Source: Deltaproteobacteria bacterium
Lineage (GTDB): Bacteria > Myxococcota_A > Polyangia > HGW-17
Direction of reading: 5' to 3'
Length of the DNA stretch: 48,957 bases
Assembly (NCBI GenBank): GCA_027858615.1
Contig: JAQICJ010000214.1
Location: forward strand, 1 to 48,957
The number at the start of each line of letters is the position of its first letter. Position 1 is the first letter of the stretch. The position numbers were made by a program, and so were the translations under genes. The notes under the pieces are model-generated. The model did not search any database. It was given only the letters and a program-made list of their open reading frames with translations, and was not told where the DNA came from. This document shows, piece by piece, positions 1 through 9,252 of the stretch.

Positions 1-134
1 ATATATTCTTTTTCAAGATCCAATACTGTAGAAGTAAATAAACCATCAAATGGATTCATTAATCCTACATCTTTACATAATTCCCATAAAATGATACCGA
101 AAATCAAGGATAAAATTCGAAGAATCCAAACCAT
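1..134 (-). CDS. Hypothetical protein, 5' part only (cut by left window edge)
   Basis: An open minus-strand frame runs from an ATG at 134 to the window edge, giving 44 codons with no stop. The N-terminus is hydrophobic (MVWILRILSLIFGIILW), so it could be a membrane segment or signal anchor. It is followed by a more polar part ending near DLEKEY. No family is recognised. No strong Shine-Dalgarno lies upstream of the ATG. The divergent arrangement with the phosphorylase gene at 292 is sensible. The start and even the gene are moderately uncertain because only 134 bases are visible. Confidence 0.45.
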   Translation of the reverse strand, partial: MVWILRILSLIFGIILWELCKDVGLMNPFDGLFTSTVLDLEKEY

Positions 135-291
135 GATTTTTCAGATTTATTTCTTCTTTCACAATTATTTGGATAAAAACCAACCGACAAAATTAACTGG
201 TTTTCATCTCAGAATAAAAACTCAGATATAAATTGGCTTTTCCTCGGGAACATTATCATGTTCTTGAGACAGCTATCCTATGGAGTGCAAA

Positions 292-2850
292 ATGAAAACT
301 ATCTACAAATTCAATGTGACCCCTTCCCTTCCCCCTAAATTAAAAAGATTGAGAGAAATAGCCTCCAATCTTTGGTGGTGCTGGAATTATGATGCCATCG
401 AACTGTTTTTGCGCATGGATAGCAATCTCTGGGAGAAAGTCGGTCACAACCCCGTTGAACTGCTGGGCAAAGTCAGTCAGCAAAGATTGCAATTGCTCTC
501 TGAAGATGATGCCTACCTTCACAGTTTGAACAAAGTTTTGACAAAATTTGACAAAGCAATGGAATCAGGTCGGAAATTCCCTCTGGAAAAAACAGATGAG
601 GGACTTTCCATTGCTTATTTTTCCTTGGAATATGGACTACATGAATGTCTCCCCATATATTCAGGAGGTCTGGGGGTTCTCTCCGGAGAACACCTGAAAT
701 CCAGTTCCGATCTCGGAATTCCTCTGGTGGGTATGGGGCTTTTATACAGAGAGGGATATTTTAACCAATATCTCAATCCCGATGGTTGGCAACAGGAAAC
801 TTATCCGGAAAACGATTTCCATAATATGTGCATCAATCCGGTTTTTGATGAAAATGGCAAGCACATCGAAATAGAAGTGGAAATGCCGACAGAAATCATC
901 CATGCCCGCATCTGGCTGATTAAAGTTGGCAAAACAAAGCTCTTTCTTCTTGATACCAATATCGAAAAAAATTCAATAGACAACAGAGAAATTACAGCTC
1001 AACTTTATGGTGGAGACCTTGAGATGAGACTCAAACAGGAATATGTTCTTGGTATGGGAGGTATTAACGCCCTTGCCAAACTTGGTATTATTCCGACTGT
1101 CTATCATATGAACGAAGGACATAGTGCGTTTCTTGGCCTCAAAAGAATTAAAATCCTCATGCAAGAACACGGTCTCAACTTCCAGGAAGCCAAAGAAGCC
1201 TGTTCCTGCTGCAATGTCTTTACCACCCATACTCCGGTTCCTGCGGGTATCGACAAATTTTCCCCGGCTCTCATGGATAAATATTTCTGGAAATATTGTG
1301 AAGAAACAGATTTAAGCAGAGAAGAATTTCTGCAACTAGGAAGAGAAAATCCCCAAGACAACACCGAGCCTTTTTCCTTGGCGGTTTTAGCCATTAGACT
1401 TTCTGACCACTACAACGGGGTAAGCAAACTTCATGGCGAAGTTTCCAGGAATATGTGGCAAAATATCTGGAAAAACATACCTCAGGAAGAAGTACCCATC
1501 CAGCATGTAACCAATGGCATCCACAATAAATCATGGGTATCCCATGAACTGGCCAGTCTTTTCGACCGTTATCTAGGTCCTAAATGGCAAAATTATCCGG
1601 AAAACGAAGAAATCTGGAGTCAAATTGAACAAATACCCGATGCTGAACTTTGGAGAACTCATGAAAGAAGGAGAGAACGACTAGTTTCTTTTATTCGCAA
1701 ACGAAGAAAAAACAATCTTCTTGAGAGGGGAGCAAGCAAAAATGAAATTCAGAGGGCTGAAGAACTTCTTCACCCCGATATTTTGACTATCGGCTTTGCA
1801 AGACGCTTCGCCACTTACAAAAGAGCAACCCTTCTTTTCAGAAATATCGACCGTCTGATCAGTCTCATGACTGATCAAAAGCGCCCTTTCCAATTGATCT
1901 TTGCAGGGAAAGCCCATCCCCAGGATAATCAGGGCAAGGGCCTCATCAGAGAAATTATCCATCACATTAAAAACGAAAACTTCCTGCGTCGGGTTGTTTT
2001 CATAGAAAATTATGATCTCAATGTCGCCAGATACATGCTCCAGGGTGTAGATGTCTGGCTCAATAATCCCAGGAGACCCCTTGAAGCAAGTGGAACCTCA
2101 GGCATGAAAGCCTCAGCTAATGGAGGACTCAATTTATCCATTCTGGATGGCTGGTGGGTGGAAGGTTACACCCCGGATGTCGGTTGGGCCATTGGTCATG
2201 GTGAAAAATACACCGATCTTGAATACCAGGACGAAGTAGAATCAAGAGAGTTGTACAATGTTCTGGAAAAAGAAATTATTCCTGCTTTCTATGAAAGGGG
2301 CAATGATGGTATTCCCCGTAAATGGACCTATATGATGAAAGAAACCTTCAAGAATATTGCTCCATTTTTTAATACTAATCGTATGGTCAATGACTATGCT
2401 CAAAAATTCTATCTGCCTTCACACCGACGCTGGAAAAGTTTCAAAGAAAACAACTTTAAAACTGCCCGTGAGCTCACTACCTGGAAAAACAAAGTGGAAG
2501 AAGCATGGAAAAACGTGAATGTTTTTGATGTCAAAAACGAAATGGGCGGACACGAGCTCATTGTAGGCAACAAATTGGAAGTAGAAGTTAAAATTTCACT
2601 GGGCTCTTTAAATCCTGAAGATGTCAAAATTCAACTTCTTTATGGAAATATCAATCAGGAGGAAGAATTGCTGTCTCCTGCCATCAAAGAACTTGCCAAA
2701 GTATCTTCCCAAGACGATAACAACAATTACATCTACAAAACTAAAATTACTTGCGAGAATAGTGGCTCCCACGGCTATGCCATAAGAATCATTCCCTCTC
2801 ATCCCCAGCTCTCCCATCTTCACGAAACCGGACTTATCCGCTGGGGTTAA
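292..2850 (+). CDS. glgP: Alpha-glucan phosphorylase (GlgP, DUF3417-containing type)
   Basis: Releases glucose-1-phosphate from glycogen or maltodextrin by phosphorolysis in the cytoplasm, using pyridoxal phosphate. The 852-residue protein starts with a DUF3417-like region (about residues 1-110), as in the TIGR02094 phosphorylases. Recognisable motifs are HMNEGHSAF (about 272), FTTHTPVPAGIDKF (about 310-325), RRFATYKRAT (about 503) and SGTSGMKASANGG, whose Lys606 should be the PLP-binding lysine. The start at 292 is preferred over the in-frame ATG at 280 because GGAG at 282-285 sits 6 nt before it and overlaps the earlier ATG. The gene stands alone; no other glycogen genes are in the window. 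Confidence 0.95.
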   Translation: MKTIYKFNVTPSLPPKLKRLREIASNLWWCWNYDAIELFLRMDSNLWEKVGHNPVELLGKVSQQRLQLLSEDDAYLHSLNKVLTKFDKAMESGRKFPLEKTDEGLSIAYFSLEYGLHECLPIYSGGLGVLSGEHLKSSSDLGIPLVGMGLLYREGYFNQYLNPDGWQQETYPENDFHNMCINPVFDENGKHIEIEVEMPTEIIHARIWLIKVGKTKLFLLDTNIEKNSIDNREITAQLYGGDLEMRLKQEYVLGMGGINALAKLGIIPTVYHMNEGHSAFLGLKRIKILMQEHGLNFQEAKEACSCCNVFTTHTPVPAGIDKFSPALMDKYFWKYCEETDLSREEFLQLGRENPQDNTEPFSLAVLAIRLSDHYNGVSKLHGEVSRNMWQNIWKNIPQEEVPIQHVTNGIHNKSWVSHELASLFDRYLGPKWQNYPENEEIWSQIEQIPDAELWRTHERRRERLVSFIRKRRKNNLLERGASKNEIQRAEELLHPDILTIGFARRFATYKRATLLFRNIDRLISLMTDQKRPFQLIFAGKAHPQDNQGKGLIREIIHHIKNENFLRRVVFIENYDLNVARYMLQGVDVWLNNPRRPLEASGTSGMKASANGGLNLSILDGWWVEGYTPDVGWAIGHGEKYTDLEYQDEVESRELYNVLEKEIIPAFYERGNDGIPRKWTYMMKETFKNIAPFFNTNRMVNDYAQKFYLPSHRRWKSFKENNFKTARELTTWKNKVEEAWKNVNVFDVKNEMGGHELIVGNKLEVEVKISLGSLNPEDVKIQLLYGNINQEEELLSPAIKELAKVSSQDDNNNYIYKTKITCENSGSHGYAIRIIPSHPQLSHLHETGLIRWG

Positions 2851-2905
2851 ACCCTTCCTGCCTGCAAAAAAGTAAAACGGGGATCATTTCTATTTAGAGG
2901 GATTA

Positions 2906-3457
2906 TTAGTTCCCGAAAGGCTCAAGTAAACCATTGAGATCTTTAAACATGTATTTGGCTTCAACACCAGTGGCATACTCACCAATTTCTTCATGTTCAA
3001 ACTCAAAACCGAACTTTCGGAACAGAGCCACAGCGTTCTGGTTATCAGGAGCGACTGTGAGTTTGATGCAGTTTACCTTGTCACCGGCGAGGCATAAATT
3101 TTCAATAAGTTCCAGGCACCATTTCAGCAATTGATTTCCCAAACCACGGTTGCGATAAATCTCATCAATAGCAATTGCCAAAATATCAGCATAAAGACCT
3201 TTTGGAATTTTGTCTGAATCTTCATAAAAGAAACCAAGAACCAAAAATCCGATAATATCCTGATCATCCCTCTTGTTGACTATTATGGATGTGATAACAT
3301 TTTCTTTCCAGACCAGCTCAGAAATAAAATCTCTGTAGTGTCCGAAACGGATAAAAGCTTCTTCGGCCAATTCTCCGATTATTTTTATTTGAGGTTCATT
3401 ACGGATTAAAAGTGTTTTTATTTTGTAATCCGGTGGAAGTGTATATCTTTTAACCAT
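2906..3457 (-). CDS. GNAT-family N-acetyltransferase
   Basis: An acyl-CoA-dependent acetyltransferase of unknown substrate, 183 residues. The GNAT core is visible in the second half: AIDEIYRNRGLGNQLLKWC (acetyl-CoA pyrophosphate loop, R/Q-x-x-G-x-G type) followed by KLTVAPDNQNAVALFRKFGF. ATG 3457 is chosen over a TTG at 3469 because AAGGA at 3475-3471 would sit almost on the TTG but 13 nt from the ATG. The ATG lies just beyond the TGA of the yciO-like gene (3461-3459), so the two are probably cotranscribed and translationally coupled. A GNAT next to a threonylcarbamoyl-AMP synthase-like gene recalls the RimI/Tsa association, but RimI identity is not shown. Confidence 0.85.
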   Translation of the reverse strand: MVKRYTLPPDYKIKTLLIRNEPQIKIIGELAEEAFIRFGHYRDFISELVWKENVITSIIVNKRDDQDIIGFLVLGFFYEDSDKIPKGLYADILAIAIDEIYRNRGLGNQLLKWCLELIENLCLAGDKVNCIKLTVAPDNQNAVALFRKFGFEFEHEEIGEYATGVEAKYMFKDLNGLLEPFGN

Positions 3458-3458
3458 T

Positions 3459-4070
3459 TCAGGGCACAATTCCTTTACCTTGCCTGATTAATCGCCAAGC
3501 ATCTTCTTCATATTGCAAAACCGTAGACTGTTCGTTATACATGGTACCCTGATTCAATAAATAATCCACCGCGTGTCCATATTTTTCATAAATTTCCTCG
3601 GGATCAAGCATCGGATTTCCCTCATCGTCCACTACACTGGTTGTAACCAGGGGTCTGCCCAATTTGGCAACAAGATGATTTACAACTCTGGCATCGGGTA
3701 TTCTAATTCCCACTGTTGTTCGGCTACCCATGTATTTTTTGGGGACATCTCTGTTGGCTTCGAGAATAAGAGTAAAGGGTCCGGGAATCAGTCGCTTTAT
3801 TGTTGAAAATGCTCGATTGTCAAAATTCACATAATTTGAAGCCTGACTCAAATCTCCACAGATCAGGCTCATGAGATGATCCTTATCCAGTTCTTTTATA
3901 CGATAAAGGCGATCAATTGCTTTGACTTGTTGGATATCACATCCCATGGCGTAGACTGTATCTGTGGGATAAATTACAACCCCTCCGTCCTTCAGGCATT
4001 CATTGACTCTTTTTATTTTTTTAAAATTTGGGTGTTCTTTATCGAGATGAAAAACAGTTGCTTTACTCAT
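3459..4070 (-). CDS. yciO: YrdC/Sua5-fold protein, YciO-like (L-threonylcarbamoyladenylate synthase family)
   Basis: The 203-residue protein has the YrdC double-stranded RNA/nucleotide-binding fold. Members make threonylcarbamoyl-AMP for tRNA t6A37 or are paralogues of less certain activity (YciO). Family motifs are GGVVIYPTDTVYAMGCDI (about 29-46), IKELDKDHLMSLIC (about 58-71), PGPFTLILEANRDVP and TVGIRIPDARVVNHLV. Overall layout and length resemble E. coli YciO more than the longer Sua5; that assignment is by memory of the family. It heads a two-gene operon with the GNAT gene downstream. The region upstream (4071-4227) contains a 21-bp palindrome. Confidence 0.85.
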   Translation of the reverse strand: MSKATVFHLDKEHPNFKKIKRVNECLKDGGVVIYPTDTVYAMGCDIQQVKAIDRLYRIKELDKDHLMSLICGDLSQASNYVNFDNRAFSTIKRLIPGPFTLILEANRDVPKKYMGSRTTVGIRIPDARVVNHLVAKLGRPLVTTSVVDDEGNPMLDPEEIYEKYGHAVDYLLNQGTMYNEQSTVLQYEEDAWRLIRQGKGIVP

Positions 4071-4204
4071 ATGTTAATTTTTCTCCTGTGGTTTTACCTT
4101 CTCTGATTTAAAGTACATATTGAAACCGTCTGGTTTTGGGAAATTATAAATCGGGCTGTCGGGGCTGACTGCTTGCAAGATTTGATGCCATGATCTGCAG
4201 GTAG

Positions 4205-4225
4205 TTTATGCAGAATCTGCATAAA
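4205..4225. repeat. Perfect palindrome TTTATGCAGA-A-TCTGCATAAA
   Basis: Two perfect 10-bp arms flank a single A. It lies about 135 bp upstream of the minus-strand yciO-like start and directly abuts the TA flank of repeat copy A. It could be an operator for a dimeric regulator or simply the insertion neighbourhood of the repeat. No regulator is identified. Confidence 0.5.
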
Positions 4226-4227
4226 TA

Positions 4228-4389
4228 GTTCCCGTCCCAAAAAGGAAGGTCATCGCTTGAATGCGGAATTTTATTTCATCTGCTTTGTCGTAACTTCTTG
4301 AAATAGTAGTCGCTATATCTTCGAAGTTACTTCGTGCATCTGAGGCAAACTTCTCATTCAGTCAAAAACCCCCATTCTGGGATGGGAAC
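4228..4389 (-). mobile_element. MITE-like intergenic repeat, copy A
   Basis: A 162-bp element whose reverse complement matches the element at 28397-28557 along its whole length (roughly 85-90% identical by eye). Ends are GTTCCCGTCCCA on the left and TGGGATGGGAAC on the right, inverted copies with one mismatch. Both sides are flanked by TA (4226-4227 and 4390-4391), as expected from TA target duplication (IS630/Tc1-like; inference). Read on the minus strand, the end next to infB forms CCCAT-loop-ATGGG followed by GGTTTTTG, a terminator-like structure 23 nt after the infB stop. It encodes no protein. Confidence 0.75.
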
Positions 4390-4412
4390 TAAATCGGACT
4401 GAGTTTTAAAGA

Positions 4413-7400
4413 TTAGTCATCAAACTTGAGTTCTGGAGTATATTCTTCGAGATCATAGACTTCAAGTTGATCACCTTCTTTAATGTCGTTATAATTGGCA
4501 AAGCCTATACCGCATTCGTAACCTTGCTGTACTTGTTTGACATCATCTTTTATTCTTCTCAGTGATGATATTTTACCTTCATGAATTTGAACATCATCGC
4601 GATATAATCTGAGATGGCTGTTTCGAGCAACTTTACCCTCAAGCACATAACAACCGGCAATAGTACCAACTTTGGGAATATGGAAAGTTTGTCTGACTTC
4701 GGCTTTGCCCTGTTGTTTTTCTTTCTTTTCTTTTGGCAACATACCTTTCATCAAATCCCTGACGTCTTCGATCATATCGTAAATAACATTGTACTGTTTA
4801 ATTTCAACTCCCTCATTTTCAGCCATATGACGGGCATTGGAAGCCGGCCTTACTCTGAAACCAAGAATTACTGAACCGGAAGTTATGGCCAGATTGACAT
4901 CTGTCTGTGTGATACCCCCAACTCCTGCATGAACAACGTTAACTTTGACCCTTTGACTGGACTGATTGACCATGGTGTCTTTGATAGCTTCCATAGTTCC
5001 CTGAACATCTGTTTTCAGGATTATGTTCAATTGTTCCTGCTCACCTTTGGCTATGGCAAGACGGATTGCTTCCATGCCTTTGGCTTGGGATTTTCTGGCC
5101 AGTTCTTTTTCTTTGGCCTGTTCATTTCTTTTTTCAAGAATCTGCTTGGCTTTTTTCTCATCGGTGAGGGCTCGGAAATCGTCTCCTGGACTGGGAACTC
5201 CGTTTAATCCGGTTACTTCTACAGGAGAAGAAGGACCAGCTTCTTCAATTTGTTTGCCTCGGTCATCTCGCATGGATCTGACATTTCCTCCGCAGATACC
5301 TGAGATCACATAATCACCAATTTTCAACCGACCATTTTGGATAAGAACAGTTACGGTGGCACCAGTTGCTTTATCCAATTCGCCTTCAAGAACAATTCCC
5401 TTGGCCGGACCATCAGGATCGGCCTTGAGATCGAGAAGTTCGGATTCAAGGTTGATCATTTCCAGAAGATCATCAATACCTCCCTTGGTGACTGCACTGG
5501 TTTCGACTATGACGGTTTCACCACCCCAGTCTTCCGATACCAGATTCTGGGCAGTAAGTTTTTCTTTGACCATCTGAGTGTTGGCATTTTCTTTGTCTAC
5601 CTTGGTTATAGCTACAATAATGGGAACATCGGCTTCTCGACAATGGTTGATGGCTTCGATCGTCTGAGGCATGACTCCATCATCAGCAGCCACTACCAGA
5701 ACAACAATATCTGTAACAATCGCTCCGCGAGCGCGCATTGAGGAAAATGCTTCGTGACCGGGTGTATCAATAAAAACAATTTCTCCGGTTTCTGTTTTTA
5801 CCCTGTAGGCTCCGATGTGTTGAGTAATTCCGCCGGATTCACTGGATGCAATGTCACTTTTACGGAATATATCAAGCAATGAAGTCTTACCATGATCAAC
5901 ATGACCCATTATAGTTACAACAGGTAATCTTTTTTCCAGTTTTTCTTCATCTATTTCTTCCTCTTCCTGGAAGAATTTTTCTTCTTCAAAGGTGATATTT
6001 TCAATTTCAAAACCCCATTCCGAAGCAACAATTTCGGCTGTGTCAACATCAAGGGTTGAATTGATATTGACCATCTGTCCGAGGCCAAGGAGTTTTTTGA
6101 TTACCATACCAACTTTGAGTTTCATTTTTTTGGCTAATTCTGAAACCGAAATAAACTCGTCAACTTTGATTTTTCGTTGTCCAACCGGCGGCAAAGTGGG
6201 TTTGTTTTTGTTTTTCTTTTTATTTCTTTTCGCCTTGCGCAGCAATTCTTCTTCTTTTTTCTGTTCTTTGTAGGATTGGAATTGCTGTTTGTGTGCATTA
6301 CCCTTGCGAAAATCTTTTTTTCTCGCCTTGGATTTGGAACTTTTACTGCCTTTTCTTGCACTTTTGGATTTGGATTGATTGCCCGGCAGAACAATGAATC
6401 TTCCTGTCGGTCCCAAATCCTTTTTGGCCTTGTTGCTTTTTCGAAGGGGATTTTTGATTTTGGCCTTGTTGCGAGGAGAGGCTGAAGCTTCCGGTTTGGA
6501 TAAAAGAGGTGCACGATTAAGCCTCTGTCCCAAAGCAAAATATTTTTCGTCACTTTCTTTTTTATTTTTTTCTTTAATATTTTTGGACTCGGCTGATTCT
6601 TCCTGATTTTTTGCTGCCACTTTGTTCTTGTCCGCTGCAGCCTTTACATTTCTTTTTTCTGTTCTTTCTTCAGTTTTATTTTTGGTTGTTTCAACTTTGG
6701 CAGTTTTGGCGGAAGTTTTCTTGGCAGTTTTTTGTGCTTTGCCTTTCTGTTCAGCCTTTTGCTCAGTTGTATCTTTTTTGCTTGTTTCAGTTGTTTCAGG
6801 TTTCTTTTCTTCGAGCTCTTCAGCAGCTTTAACAGGTTCAGTGGGCTTATCTGTTTCTGCAACAGCTTTCTTTGGAGTTGCAGTTGCCTTTTTGGTGGCT
6901 GCCTTTTTCTTTTTGACTGTTTTGGTTGAATCCGCTTTTTTCTTTTTAGAGGCAGATTTGGTTGCTGCTTTAGTTTCTTTAGCTTTGGCAACTGTCTTTT
7001 TGACCTTGGATTTGGCTGTTTTGCCTTCGGTTTTGACAGTTGAACCTGAAGCAGTAGTTGCCTTGGCAGTTTCTTTGGTTTCAGGACTGCTTTTTTCAGG
7101 TGTGGCCTCGGGTTTGGCCTTTTTGCGAACAGCAGCTTTTTTAACCGGCTTGGCTTTTTCAGTACTTTTCGTTTTGGGCTTGGCTGCTTTTCTCACCCTG
7201 GCTTCAGGTCCCTTTCTTCTGATAACGGCTGCTCCTCCACTTTTGCGCGTTTCACGCAATTGTTTCCGACGCAGTCGTTTTTGTTCTTCAGAAAAACGTG
7301 CTTCATCAGCTTTGCTTACGGAACTATATTTGTTGTTTACTGAAATACCTAATTGCTCCAGCTTTTCAATAGTTTCGTCTATACTTAACTTATATTTACG

Positions 7401-7433
7401 AGCTAATTGCTGAACTCGAATAGTACTGCTCAT
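4413..7433 (-). CDS. infB: Translation initiation factor IF-2
   Basis: GTPase that delivers fMet-tRNA to the 30S subunit and promotes subunit joining. Of the 1006 residues, about the first 500 form a short IF2_N-like helix region (IRVQQLARKYKLSIDETIEKL) followed by a very long Lys/Ala/Thr/Glu-rich low-complexity stretch. A second IF2_N motif (ISVSELAKKMKLKVGMVIKKL) precedes the G domain: GHVDHGKTS at about 509, DTPGHEAF and TKVDKE. The usual domains II-IV follow. ATG 7433 is preferred over ATG 7445 because GGAG of the earlier ATGGAG is 6 nt upstream of it. It is the last gene of rimP-nusA-infB; rbfA and truB do not follow it here. Confidence 0.97.
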   Translation of the reverse strand: MSSTIRVQQLARKYKLSIDETIEKLEQLGISVNNKYSSVSKADEARFSEEQKRLRRKQLRETRKSGGAAVIRRKGPEARVRKAAKPKTKSTEKAKPVKKAAVRKKAKPEATPEKSSPETKETAKATTASGSTVKTEGKTAKSKVKKTVAKAKETKAATKSASKKKKADSTKTVKKKKAATKKATATPKKAVAETDKPTEPVKAAEELEEKKPETTETSKKDTTEQKAEQKGKAQKTAKKTSAKTAKVETTKNKTEERTEKRNVKAAADKNKVAAKNQEESAESKNIKEKNKKESDEKYFALGQRLNRAPLLSKPEASASPRNKAKIKNPLRKSNKAKKDLGPTGRFIVLPGNQSKSKSARKGSKSSKSKARKKDFRKGNAHKQQFQSYKEQKKEEELLRKAKRNKKKNKNKPTLPPVGQRKIKVDEFISVSELAKKMKLKVGMVIKKLLGLGQMVNINSTLDVDTAEIVASEWGFEIENITFEEEKFFQEEEEIDEEKLEKRLPVVTIMGHVDHGKTSLLDIFRKSDIASSESGGITQHIGAYRVKTETGEIVFIDTPGHEAFSSMRARGAIVTDIVVLVVAADDGVMPQTIEAINHCREADVPIIVAITKVDKENANTQMVKEKLTAQNLVSEDWGGETVIVETSAVTKGGIDDLLEMINLESELLDLKADPDGPAKGIVLEGELDKATGATVTVLIQNGRLKIGDYVISGICGGNVRSMRDDRGKQIEEAGPSSPVEVTGLNGVPSPGDDFRALTDEKKAKQILEKRNEQAKEKELARKSQAKGMEAIRLAIAKGEQEQLNIILKTDVQGTMEAIKDTMVNQSSQRVKVNVVHAGVGGITQTDVNLAITSGSVILGFRVRPASNARHMAENEGVEIKQYNVIYDMIEDVRDLMKGMLPKEKKEKQQGKAEVRQTFHIPKVGTIAGCYVLEGKVARNSHLRLYRDDVQIHEGKISSLRRIKDDVKQVQQGYECGIGFANYNDIKEGDQLEVYDLEEYTPELKFDD

Positions 7434-7615
7434 ATTTATCTCCATAGTGATGAGCTGAAATTAAAAAAATGTTTAATTCCAAATTGCTTCCGAATTGCTG
7501 CGGAAAATACCAGGATTGTCAATCTGACCCCCGGGGGTTATAGAACATAACCGTTGAGGAACATGATTACAATCAGGAAAAGAGATTAATCTCTGTTGGT
7601 TAAAAAAACTGAAGG

Positions 7616-9202
7616 CTAGAAACCATCATCATCATCAAGAGCGCTGAAATCATCGTCTATATCAACCTCTTCGTCCTCATGACCTAGAATCTTGCCGGCA
7701 TAATAGTGAATGGTCTTGCAATGCTCAAGATCCATTCCGGTAGCCTCGGACAAAAGATCGGGATCGGTTTCATAAAGAGATTCAACTGTATTAAACCCGG
7801 CTTCTTTGAGCAAAACAAGAATATCTTCGTCAATTCCTTGTACTTCTTGAAGTTTTTCATCTTCACTCATCATATCTCCGGCCACATCCTGCTGCTCAAG
7901 CAGATATCTGGCTCCAGTGGATATTTTGGTGGCCATTTCTGTACCTCCAAGTCCGGGAATTCTGGCCAATTCTTCAGGATTGGCATTGGCTATTTCTTCG
8001 AGTGAACGCCAACCGAGTTTAAACATGGTTTCAGCCAGATCATCACTTACACCTTCAATGGAAGCAATGGAATTTTTGACCTGATATTCCATTTCAAGAA
8101 CTTTGCTTTCAGAATAGATGTCAATTTTCCATCCTGTCAGTTGGGAGGCAAGCCTTACGTTCTGTCCTCTCTTGCCTATGGCCAGAGAAAGTTGATCGTC
8201 GGGAATAATTAATTCCATAGTGTGGGTGGTAGCATCTACAATAACCTTGGAAACTTCCGAAGGAGCAATGGCGTTACAGACAAATTTTGCAGGATCGGGA
8301 CTATAAGGAATGATGTCGAGCTTTTCACCTTTAAGTTGAGTCTTTATACTCTGAACCCGCTGTCCCTTCAATCCTACACAGGCTCCTACGGGATCAACAT
8401 CTCGATCACTGGAAGATACTGCTATTTTTGTGCGAGATCCCGGTTCTCTGGCTGTTGCTTCGATACTTACTATATTCTGAAGTATCTCCGGAACTTCCAG
8501 TTCGAACAATCTTTTGACCAAACCTTCTTCTCTTCTGGAAAAGATGATCTGAGGACCTCTTGTATTATGAACAACATCTTTGACAAAAGCGGTTATCCTG
8601 TCACCGGGGCGATAAGACTCGCTGGCAACCTGTTCCTTGTGAGGCAAAATTGCTTCTGTCCTGCCAATGTCGATACGGATATTACCCTTTTCAAAACGCC
8701 GGACATAACCATTGATAATATCACCAATTCTGGTTTTGAATTCACGATAGATAGTTTCTCTTTCAGCCTGCTTTACTCTTTTGACGATTACCTGTTTGGC
8801 AGCCTGAGCTGCGATACGTCCAAAAGTTTTTCGATATTTTTCAAGATCGAGAATATCTCCATACATTTCTTCCTGCTCAACAGCTTTTTCTTCATCATCG
8901 GGATGATAGTATATCTGGAAGAGAATCTCGTCGCCAATTTCAACTTCCAGGCCATGGTTCCTAGCTTCCTCTATATTGCAAGAACTGCCAGGAATACTTG
9001 TTCCACCAGTAACTGTCAATATCAAAAAAAGTTCTACAGCTCCGGTTTCCTTGTTGTATCTTGCTTCAAGAGTTCTGTCGTTACCATAGACACGCTTTGC
9101 GGCTGAGAGGATTGCCTGTTCAAGAGTATCGACAAGAATATCCTTATCAATATTCTTTTCACGACTTATCTGATCAATTACCTTATCTAGATTGAAATGC
9201 AT
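7616..9202 (-). CDS. nusA: Transcription elongation/termination factor NusA
   Basis: Binds RNA polymerase and nascent RNA and modulates pausing, termination and antitermination. The 528 residues show the N-terminal RNAP-binding domain (FNLDKVIDQISREKNIDKDIL), an S1 domain (about 135-205, GDIINGYVRRFEKGNIRIDIG), tandem KH domains (about 230-350, DPVGACVGLKGQRVQSI and SLAIGKRGQNVRLASQLTGW) and helix-hairpin-helix repeats in the C-terminal third (ELARIPGLGG). It ends in an acidic tail (DIDDDFSALDDDD). GGGAGGG lies 5 nt before the ATG. It sits 50 bp after rimP and 182 bp before infB; no ylxR-type gene lies between nusA and infB. Confidence 0.97.
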   Translation of the reverse strand: MHFNLDKVIDQISREKNIDKDILVDTLEQAILSAAKRVYGNDRTLEARYNKETGAVELFLILTVTGGTSIPGSSCNIEEARNHGLEVEIGDEILFQIYYHPDDEEKAVEQEEMYGDILDLEKYRKTFGRIAAQAAKQVIVKRVKQAERETIYREFKTRIGDIINGYVRRFEKGNIRIDIGRTEAILPHKEQVASESYRPGDRITAFVKDVVHNTRGPQIIFSRREEGLVKRLFELEVPEILQNIVSIEATAREPGSRTKIAVSSSDRDVDPVGACVGLKGQRVQSIKTQLKGEKLDIIPYSPDPAKFVCNAIAPSEVSKVIVDATTHTMELIIPDDQLSLAIGKRGQNVRLASQLTGWKIDIYSESKVLEMEYQVKNSIASIEGVSDDLAETMFKLGWRSLEEIANANPEELARIPGLGGTEMATKISTGARYLLEQQDVAGDMMSEDEKLQEVQGIDEDILVLLKEAGFNTVESLYETDPDLLSEATGMDLEHCKTIHYYAGKILGHEDEEVDIDDDFSALDDDDGF

Positions 9203-9252
9203 TTAAACCCTCCCTTAGGTTCGGGATAAAAAATCCGGCATTTCTGCTTAAT

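Larger units (their letters stand above)
4071..4412. other. Intergenic region between yciO-like gene and infB
   Basis: No gene is visible in these 342 bases. They hold the upstream region of the minus-strand yciO-like gene, the palindrome at 4205-4225 and repeat copy A at 4228-4389. On the minus strand, infB ends at 4413, so the repeat starts 23 nt after the infB stop codon. Confidence 0.7.

Noticed and set aside
6622-7413. Long plus-strand open frame opposite the infB N-terminal region
   Set aside because: It is the antisense of the Lys/Ala-rich low-complexity part of IF-2; it lacks a ribosome site and reads as Phe/Leu/Ala-rich noise.
8222-9106. 294-codon plus-strand open frame opposite nusA
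   Set aside because: Shadow of nusA in a biased codon context; no family features, and nusA is complete and canonical.
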